NCBI GenBank assembly: GCA_013695295.1
Contig: JACDAS010000101.1
Span: 1 to 5,359 of the forward strand
Length of the DNA: 5,359 bases
DNA from: Actinomycetota bacterium
Lineage (GTDB): Bacteria > Actinomycetota > Thermoleophilia > Gaiellales > Gaiellaceae
Direction: 5' to 3'
Shown: positions 5,347 to 5,359 of the stretch, piece after piece
How the letters are laid out: each line of letters begins with the position of its first letter
Position numbering within the stretch: position 1 is the stretch's first letter
The notes under the pieces: model-generated
Databases searched by the model: none
What the model was told of the DNA's origin: nothing
Seen by the model: the letters and a program-made list of their open reading frames with translations, nothing else
Made by a program: the position numbers and the translations under genes

Positions 5347-5359
5347 AACCGCCGCGGGC

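Overview
The window is a GC-rich (about 70% by eye) bacterial chromosomal segment with all seven recognisable genes on the minus strand. High GC, GTG starts, 4-nt stop/start overlaps and an F420-type luciferase-like oxidoreductase point to Actinomycetota. A deep-branching class such as Thermoleophilia is possible, but that is a guess from style rather than a marker gene.

Transcription runs from right to left. From the right edge come a luciferase-like, probably F420-dependent oxidoreductase (4300-5334), an SDR dehydrogenase (3521-4297), an APH/ACAD10-type phosphotransferase (2595-3524), a small DUF6285-like protein (2290-2598), a histidine phosphatase (1616-2293) and an NTF2/SnoaL-like protein (1080-1619). 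The first junction has a 2-nt gap and each of the next four is a 4-nt stop/start overlap (GTGA, GTGA, CTGA, ATGA), so these six genes look like one tightly coupled operon. After a 35-nt gap, a lipoprotein with a LytM/M23-like C-terminal region (1-1044) runs off the left edge. It may be co-transcribed or separate.

The central SDR + phosphotransferase + DUF6285 trio resembles the LvaD/LvaA/LvaB part of the levulinate pathway, where a 4-ketoacyl-CoA is reduced and the 4-hydroxyacyl-CoA is phosphorylated before rearrangement. A hydroxyacyl-CoA catabolic operon is therefore the best guess. The acyl-CoA dehydrogenase (LvaC-type) and CoA ligase expected for such a pathway are not in the window. The histidine phosphatase and NTF2-like protein are unexplained additions.

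Two points stand out. The histidine phosphatase can carry its catalytic RHAE motif only if it starts at a CTG codon inside a CTGA overlap, preceded by a well-placed GGAG. The NTF2-like gene carries about 26 extra residues encoded almost exactly by two adjacent DNA hairpins, which looks like an in-frame insertion of a palindromic repeat. There is no gene-free stretch over 300 bases. No RNA genes, CRISPR arrays, insertion sequences or convincing terminators were seen.
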